The notes under the pieces were generated by a model that was not told where the DNA came from, did not search any database, and was given only the letters and a program-made list of their open reading frames with translations. DNA of 17,656 bases from an uncultured Lachnospiraceae bacterium (GTDB lineage Bacteria; Bacillota; Clostridia; Lachnospirales; Lachnospiraceae): contig CALDIE010000141.1 in NCBI GenBank assembly GCA_937901625.1, positions 1 through 17,656 on the forward strand, read 5' to 3'. Of this stretch, positions 13,004 to 17,656 are shown piece after piece. The position numbers and the translations under genes are program-made. Positions within the stretch are counted from its first letter, which is position 1, and every line of letters starts with the position of its first letter.

Positions 13004-13450
13004 ATGGAAAAAGAGTTAACGATCCGCCGGATGACAAAAGAGGACGTGGAGGATGTGGCCGCCCTGGAAAGCGCCTGCTTTTCCCGACCGTGGACCCAAA
13101 AGGATTTTTCGGAATCTTTGGAGAAAGACTATTATTTGTTTTATGTAGGATATATGGATGGACGGCACGTTGCTACGGCCGGCCTGACGATCACGGCGCC
13201 GGAAGCGGATGTGACCAATGTTGCTGTCTTGAGAGATATGCGCGGACAGGGAGTTGCTTACCGGTTGTTAAGTGAGATGATGGAGGACGCCGCTTCACTT
13301 GGGGTGAGTGATTTTACCCTGGAAGTGCGTTCCGGAAATGAGGCGGCGATCGCGCTCTATGAGAAACTGGGCTTTGTTTCGGAGGGCGTTCGGAAAGGAT
13401 TCTACGAGGATCCTAAGGAAGATGCCGTGATCATGTGGAAGAGAGGATAA
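13004..13450 (+). CDS. rimI: Ribosomal protein S18-alanine N-acetyltransferase-type GNAT, RimI
   Basis: A 148-residue GNAT acetyltransferase. TIRRMTKEDVEDVAALESACFSRPWTQKDF at the start is typical of RimI. The acetyl-CoA loop is RDMRGQGVAYRLL (about 84-96), followed by EVRSGNEAAIALYEKLGFVSEGVRKGFY with the conserved Asn and Tyr. RimI acetylates the N-terminal alanine of ribosomal protein S18, and some homologues have a wider range. I chose ATG 13004 (MEKELTIRRM) with GGAAGG just upstream; an in-frame TTG at 12980 lies within the inverted repeat. The gene sits between tsaB and tsaD, a common arrangement. Confidence 0.92.
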   Translation: MEKELTIRRMTKEDVEDVAALESACFSRPWTQKDFSESLEKDYYLFYVGYMDGRHVATAGLTITAPEADVTNVAVLRDMRGQGVAYRLLSEMMEDAASLGVSDFTLEVRSGNEAAIALYEKLGFVSEGVRKGFYEDPKEDAVIMWKRG

Positions 13451-13453
13451 TGT

Positions 13454-14371
13454 ATGCTGGATATATGTCTGTTGGGATGCGGCGGAATGATGCCGCTGCC
13501 GAAGCGATGGCTGACATCGCTGGTGACAAGATATAACGGAGTAGGGATCATGGTCGACTGCGGGGAAGGAACACAGATCGCCCTTCGTGAAAAAGGATGG
13601 AGTCCTCATCCGATCGATTATCTGTGCATTACCCATTTTCATGCCGATCATATCAGCGGATTGCCGGGAATGCTTCTTACGATGGGAAATGCCGACAGGA
13701 CCAAACCCCTTACCATGATCGGACCCAAGGGCTTGGAAAGAGTATCAAATGCCCTTCGGGTCATCGCACCTGAGCTTCCTTTTGAAATCCGCTTTCATGA
13801 GCTGGAAGGGAACGGTGAACGTATCGAGTTAGAAGACGGTTACTACATTGAAGCCTTTAAGGTTAATCACAATGTTGTCTGCTACGGCTACAGCATCGGT
13901 GTTGACAGAAAAGGAAGGTTTGACGCTCAGGCGGCTAAGGAAAAAGGAATCCCCCTAAAGTACTGGAACCGCCTGCAGCACGGAGAGATCATCGAGGAGG
14001 ATGACGTAACATATCATCCGGAGATGGTGATGGGACCGGCCAGAAAGGGTTTGAAGGTAACCTACTGTACGGATACCAGACCTACGGAGAGTATCGTTGA
14101 GAATGCCAAAGGAGCGGATCTCTTTATCTGCGAGGGAATGTACGGTGAAAATGAGATGTTGCCCAAGGCAAAAGCGCACAAGCATATGACATTCCAGGAG
14201 GCGGCAAAGATAGCCGCGCAGGCACAGCCAAAGGAGATGTGGCTGACACATTACAGTCCGTCGTTGATCAGACCGGAACCTTATATGGATGCGGTGCGGA
14301 ATATTTTCCCCCGCGCATATCCGGGAAAAGACGGGAAAAGTATCGATCTAAAGTTCGAGGATGAAGAATAA
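13454..14371 (+). CDS. rnz: Ribonuclease Z-like metallo-beta-lactamase-fold nuclease
   Basis: A 305-residue protein of the metallo-beta-lactamase fold. Motif II is THFHADH (60-66) with H61, H63, D65 and H66; DCGEGTQ (35-41) precedes it. Further on come NHNVVCYGYSI, a metal-ligand Asp region in YCTDTRPTESI, and HKHMTFQEAAKIAAQAQPKEMWLTHYSPS, which matches the RNase Z C-terminal pattern. RNase Z cuts the 3' trailer of pre-tRNAs that lack an encoded CCA. Length is in the RNase Z range. The RBS is AGAGG a few bases before ATG 13454, and the gene begins 3 nt after rimI. A broader MBL-fold hydrolase role cannot be excluded. Confidence 0.85.
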   Translation: MLDICLLGCGGMMPLPKRWLTSLVTRYNGVGIMVDCGEGTQIALREKGWSPHPIDYLCITHFHADHISGLPGMLLTMGNADRTKPLTMIGPKGLERVSNALRVIAPELPFEIRFHELEGNGERIELEDGYYIEAFKVNHNVVCYGYSIGVDRKGRFDAQAAKEKGIPLKYWNRLQHGEIIEEDDVTYHPEMVMGPARKGLKVTYCTDTRPTESIVENAKGADLFICEGMYGENEMLPKAKAHKHMTFQEAAKIAAQAQPKEMWLTHYSPSLIRPEPYMDAVRNIFPRAYPGKDGKSIDLKFEDEE

Positions 14372-14388
14372 GGACGGATCAGAAAGTG

Positions 14389-15414
14389 ATGAGCGAAGAA
14401 AAAAACATACGGATATTGGCGATCGAGAGTTCCTGCGATGAGACGGCGGCCTCCGTGGTGGAAAACGGAAGAATCGTTCTTTCGAACGTGATATCTTCAC
14501 AGATCGATATCCATACATTGTACGGAGGCGTTGTACCGGAGATCGCCTCGAGAAAACATACGGAGAGGATCAACCGGGTGGTGGGGCAGGCGCTTACGGA
14601 TGCCGGGCTTACACTTGAGGAAGTGGATGCCGTTGCGGTAACATACGGTCCCGGTTTGGTCGGAGCGTTGCTGGTGGGAGTATCTGCGGCAAAGGCGATC
14701 GCGTGGGCGGCAAATAAGCCGCTGATCGCAGTACATCATATAGAGGGACATATCTGCGCGAACTATATTGACCATCCGGAACTGGAACCGCCTTTCCATT
14801 GTCTCGTGGTTTCCGGAGGACATACGCATCTGGTGCGGGTGGAGGACTACGGCGTATATCGGGTGCTTGGAAAGACCAGAGACGATGCGGCAGGAGAGGC
14901 GTTTGATAAAGTGGCAAGAGCTATAGGATTAGGGTATCCGGGAGGACCCAAGATCGACCTTGTATCCGGAGAGGGTGACCCGGAGGCGATCGCGTTCCCC
15001 AGAGCAAAGGTTGGGGATTCCGTGTATGATTTTTCCTTTAGCGGCCTCAAATCTGCGGTCCTTAACTATCTGAATTCCAAACAGATGGCCGGAGAGGAAG
15101 TGAATACGGCGGATGTGGCGGCTTCTTTCCAGAAAGCCGTCGTAGATGTTCTGGTGGGACATTCCATGGACGCGATGAAAGAATACGGAGGAGAGATCCT
15201 GGCCTTAGCCGGCGGAGTAGCCTCCAATACACATCTTCGCTCGGCAATGGAAGAGGCCTGCTTGGAACGAGGAATACGCTTTTACCGGCCGGAACCCGTC
15301 TACTGTACGGATAACGCTGCCATGATCGGAGCGGCTGCCTACTATGAATATATCAAGGGAAACTTTGCCGGATGGGATTTAAATGCCGTGCCGAGTCTTC
15401 GCCTGGGTGAGTAA
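14389..15414 (+). CDS. tsaD: tRNA N6-adenosine threonylcarbamoyltransferase TsaD
   Basis: A 341-residue protein of the Kae1/TsaD family. ILAIESSCDETAASVV (9-24) and GGVVPEIASRKH are at the N-terminus. The metal-binding histidines are in VHHIEGHICANY (H117, H121). SGGHTHLV (142-149), GEAFDKVARAIGLGYPGGP, FSFSGLKSAV, ALAGGVASNTHLR and YCTDNAAMIGAAAYYEY complete the pattern. It is the catalytic subunit that transfers the threonylcarbamoyl group to A37 of tRNA, with TsaB and TsaE from the same operon. The supplier of threonylcarbamoyl-AMP (TsaC/Sua5) is not in the window. I chose ATG 14389; a GTG one codon earlier is possible. The binding site is weak (AAGGA about 14 nt away). Confidence 0.97.
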   Translation: MSEEKNIRILAIESSCDETAASVVENGRIVLSNVISSQIDIHTLYGGVVPEIASRKHTERINRVVGQALTDAGLTLEEVDAVAVTYGPGLVGALLVGVSAAKAIAWAANKPLIAVHHIEGHICANYIDHPELEPPFHCLVVSGGHTHLVRVEDYGVYRVLGKTRDDAAGEAFDKVARAIGLGYPGGPKIDLVSGEGDPEAIAFPRAKVGDSVYDFSFSGLKSAVLNYLNSKQMAGEEVNTADVAASFQKAVVDVLVGHSMDAMKEYGGEILALAGGVASNTHLRSAMEEACLERGIRFYRPEPVYCTDNAAMIGAAAYYEYIKGNFAGWDLNAVPSLRLGE

Positions 15415-15429
15415 AAAAGGATGGAGTAA

Positions 15430-16149
15430 ATGAAAACTGCAGCGATCGTTTTATCGGGCGGCAGCGGAAAGCGGATGCATGCCGACCGTCCCAAACAGTA
15501 TTTGGATCTCAACGGAAAGCCTGTGATCTGTCACGCCCTTTTAGCCTTTGAAAAGAGCGAGGTGGATGAGATCGTATTGGTGTGCGGTGCGTCGGATTTA
15601 GACTACTGCAGGGAAGAGATCGTGGAGCGCTATGGGATGGCCAAAGTAAAGATGATCGTACCCGGCGGGAAAGAGCGCTATCATTCGGTATATAACGGAC
15701 TGAAGGCTATTGAAGAAACCGGCGGCTGCGATTATGTGTTGATCCATGACGGTGCCAGACCGCTTGTGACAGGGGATGTGATCGCCCGCTCCTTAGAGGA
15801 TGCCATACGCTTCGGAGCGTCGGTTGCGGGCGTTCCGTCAAAAGATACAGTCAAGATCTCCGACGCGGAAGGCTTTGTCGGATCCACGCCCAAGCGTGAG
15901 AATGTATGGCAGATTCAGACGCCGCAGACATTTTCGTTTTCTTTGATCTGTGAGGCCAATAAAAAGCTGATGGACAATGAAGAGGAGTGGCTTAAGAAAG
16001 GACTCGTTATTACAGATGACGCAATGATCGTCGAGACAATGACCGGAAGGAAAGTAAAGATCACTATGGGTGATGAAAAAAACCTTAAAGTGACGACTCC
16101 GCAGGATCTGATCATCGCCGGATATTTGGCGGAAAATTCCTGTTTATGA
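15430..16149 (+). CDS. ispD: 2-C-methyl-D-erythritol 4-phosphate cytidylyltransferase IspD
   Basis: A 239-residue cytidylyltransferase. The CTP-binding N-terminus is LSGGSGKRMHADRPKQYLDLNGKPV (8-32), with the key R15 and K22 region. Further motifs are LIHDGARPLV (104-113), PSKDTVK (136-142), ENVWQIQTPQTF (157-168), TDDA (195-198) and GDEKNLKVTTPQDL (214-227). IspD turns MEP and CTP into CDP-ME in the MEP isoprenoid pathway in the cytoplasm. It lies 15 nt after tsaD, but no other MEP gene is nearby; ispF, a frequent neighbour, is absent. A TarI-type ribitol-5-phosphate cytidylyltransferase is a related alternative, but the motifs favour IspD. Confidence 0.88.
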   Translation: MKTAAIVLSGGSGKRMHADRPKQYLDLNGKPVICHALLAFEKSEVDEIVLVCGASDLDYCREEIVERYGMAKVKMIVPGGKERYHSVYNGLKAIEETGGCDYVLIHDGARPLVTGDVIARSLEDAIRFGASVAGVPSKDTVKISDAEGFVGSTPKRENVWQIQTPQTFSFSLICEANKKLMDNEEEWLKKGLVITDDAMIVETMTGRKVKITMGDEKNLKVTTPQDLIIAGYLAENSCL

Positions 16150-16174
16150 AAGCACTGTTTATAAAGAGGGTTTT

Positions 16175-17614
16175 ATGGATAATCTGAAGAATAAGAAATA
16201 TTTAAAATATCTGATATTGTCAGCGATGTTGTTGCTGTCTTTTTTGAATTATTATTATAGTGACCTGAATTCAAATATAAGGCAGGGAATGAATGTGTGG
16301 GAAGCTTTGCTTTCCGGCAGGTTTTTTCAATATTATAGTCTGAATGCGGAATCCAGAGATGCCGGTGAAATGATACACCTGGCAAATTACGGGATGCTGC
16401 TTAACATTGTTTACGGAATATGGCAATTACCCCTGTTTGTAACAGAAAAGCTTATAGGTGGGAATATATTGAACTATTTTCCGGCGAGACTCTGGGGGAA
16501 GAGTATACATCTGCTGACCATGTATACTTCCGCGATCTTGATCAGGAAGATTGCAAGGGAGATGAAAGTGCCGGAAGAAAGGGCTGAGGATGCGGCTTTC
16601 CTCTATTTATCTGCGGCTCCCGTCATTCTGTCGGCGTTAAATGCGGCTCAGATGGATGGTATCGGGCTGAATTTTATGCTGCTCGCTTTGTACTTTCTTA
16701 TGAAAGAAGAATACAAGCGTTTTCTTGTATTCTTTATAATTTCTGTTCAATTCAAGGATTTTGCGTCTGTCTTTTTCCTTCCGGTCATACTTTATAAAGA
16801 GAAAAATGTTTTTAAGGCATTAGGCACTATTGCAGCCCCTTTTGTTGTTTCTTTTTTAATCAGGCTTCCGTTTTCGCTGCTGGATCCTTCGGGAGTAGGT
16901 CTTCAGAAGTCGCGCATGTGGAATTTCTTTGACCAGTTAACCAGAAGCAGGGTGAATCTGTTTGGCGGTATAGAGATCCCTCTGGTATTTTTGGTTATGG
17001 GTTTTATATGCATGTATGCATATTATAAAAAGACTGCCAAGGATTGCGAAAGAAGGAATGAGTGGTATGTGTATCTTCTGGTGGCGGCGATAGGCGCAGT
17101 TCTTACTTGTGTATATGCATATTCGTATTGGGTGATCTATATAGTTCCCTTTTATCTCTTGCTTATGCTGAAAAAGGAAAAAAGACTCTTTAGTGCAGTA
17201 TTGCTGGAAAGTTTTGCGTCAATGTCAATTATGGTAGCATATCTGGTAGAAGCATGGGGACCGTTTGACAGTATGGAAGGGATGTTAGCGGATATATTGA
17301 TCGACGGAAACCTCATAGGGGCGGATATTTTTTCCGCGTTTCTTAAAAATCCCCAATACTTTGGATTTTGGACATTGGCATTTGCCGCCTTTTTCGTATG
17401 GTTGTTTGGATTCGTATATTATATGAATCCCGATCGAAAGGGAGAAAAGGAAGAAAAGGAAGAAATGGGAGAACCGGATGGTGGAAAAGAGAATGTTTGG
17501 AGTACAGGGGATGAGAAAAGCCTCAAAGTTCTCTTCTGGCTTAGGGCTGTAGGAAGTGTGGCGGTATGCAATATCATGCTGATTATAAATTTTGCGCTTG
17601 CGATTTTAAGGTAA
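16175..17614 (+). CDS. Large polytopic membrane protein, possible GT-C-type glycosyltransferase
   Basis: A 479-residue protein with about ten predicted membrane segments (first at 12-28). The first outer loop has GMNVWEALLSGRFFQYYS, and a later loop has NAAQMDGIGLNFMLLALYFLMK, which recalls the loop motif of GT-C glycosyltransferases that use polyprenyl-linked sugars. Other marks are VQFKDFASVFFLPVILY and a charged cytoplasmic stretch (about 424-450, KGEKEEKEEMGEPDGGKE) before the last helix. I do not recognise a specific family, so the enzyme role is tentative. AAAGAGGG lies 4 nt before ATG 16175. It is 25 nt after ispD and could share its transcript, but it is visibly AT-richer in codon choice, which suggests a different history. 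The DNA for the charged part holds short GGAAGAAAA-type repeats (about 17444-17468). Confidence 0.6.
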   Translation: MDNLKNKKYLKYLILSAMLLLSFLNYYYSDLNSNIRQGMNVWEALLSGRFFQYYSLNAESRDAGEMIHLANYGMLLNIVYGIWQLPLFVTEKLIGGNILNYFPARLWGKSIHLLTMYTSAILIRKIAREMKVPEERAEDAAFLYLSAAPVILSALNAAQMDGIGLNFMLLALYFLMKEEYKRFLVFFIISVQFKDFASVFFLPVILYKEKNVFKALGTIAAPFVVSFLIRLPFSLLDPSGVGLQKSRMWNFFDQLTRSRVNLFGGIEIPLVFLVMGFICMYAYYKKTAKDCERRNEWYVYLLVAAIGAVLTCVYAYSYWVIYIVPFYLLLMLKKEKRLFSAVLLESFASMSIMVAYLVEAWGPFDSMEGMLADILIDGNLIGADIFSAFLKNPQYFGFWTLAFAAFFVWLFGFVYYMNPDRKGEKEEKEEMGEPDGGKENVWSTGDEKSLKVLFWLRAVGSVAVCNIMLIINFALAILR

Positions 17615-17623
17615 AAAATTCTA

Positions 17624-17652
17624 TTGACATTGGTGAACCATTTTGGTATTAT
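17624..17652 (+). promoter_or_regulatory. Strong sigma-A promoter reading out of the window
   Basis: TTGACA (17624-17629), a 17-bp spacer and TATTAT (17647-17652). The spacer holds alternating TGGT/ACCA half-sites: TGGT-GA-ACCA (17631-17640) and ACCA-TTT-TGGT (17637-17647), a possible operator. The gene it serves lies beyond the window. Confidence 0.8.
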
Positions 17653-17656
17653 CAAT

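Noticed and set aside
17444..17468. GGAAGAAAA-type repeats as a possible regulatory or phase-variable tract
   Set aside because: They simply encode a Lys/Glu-rich cytoplasmic stretch; the units are impure and unlikely to slip often.

Overview
The window looks like a contiguous piece of a low-to-mid GC Firmicutes chromosome, most likely a Clostridia/Lachnospiraceae-type organism. That placement is an inference from gene content and style: an FMN riboswitch in front of a stand-alone ECF riboflavin S-component, a DUF975 membrane protein, AGGAGG-type ribosome binding sites, sigma-A promoters with 17-18 bp spacers, and a TsaE-TsaB-RimI-TsaD cluster. No species is claimed. There are no phage, transposon, CRISPR, tRNA or rRNA signals.

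Left part (1-5886, all minus strand). The 3'-truncated tex gene (RNA-binding transcription accessory protein) occupies 1-1750. Upstream of it lie a ribU riboflavin transporter gene (1952-2716) with its terminator, then a 345-base leader carrying an FMN riboswitch, an intrinsic terminator and a strong promoter. Next, in transcription order, is a three-gene operon: DUF975 membrane protein (5026-5886), OmpR-type response regulator (4302-4991) and sensor histidine kinase (3062-4270).

Middle part (5887-10997). A 245-base divergent intergenic region separates the regulator operon from a GH27 alpha-galactosidase-type glycosidase (6132-7433, plus strand). Directly behind the glycosidase is a MacAB/YknXYZ-type exporter operon: membrane fusion protein (7531-9090), ABC ATPase (9098-9805) and FtsX/MacB permease (9798-10997). 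The main find is here. The promoters of the DUF975-regulator-kinase operon and of the exporter operon carry the same pair of TTAAG direct repeats, 11 bp apart. In both, the first repeat starts exactly 48 bp upstream of the -10 element, and no good -35 is present. This strongly suggests that the response regulator activates both its own operon and the exporter operon, so that DUF975 protein, two-component system and exporter form one stress/efflux module.

Right part (11001-17656, plus strand). A promoter that overlaps the exporter terminator drives a tight run of genes: a YcxB-like membrane protein, tsaE, tsaB, rimI, a ribonuclease Z-like metallo-hydrolase, tsaD, ispD and a large AT-richer polytopic membrane protein that may be a GT-C-type glycosyltransferase. 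TsaE, TsaB and TsaD make the t6A37 modification of tRNA, RNase Z trims tRNA 3' ends and RimI acetylates a ribosomal protein, so this is a translation/tRNA maturation operon with an isoprenoid gene at its end. A second strong promoter starts at 17624 and points out of the window.

In two places (near 1856-1924 and 11001-11066) the -10 box of the next gene's promoter abuts or overlaps the terminator hairpin of the previous gene. The new transcript would then begin inside the hairpin's 5' arm and escape termination.
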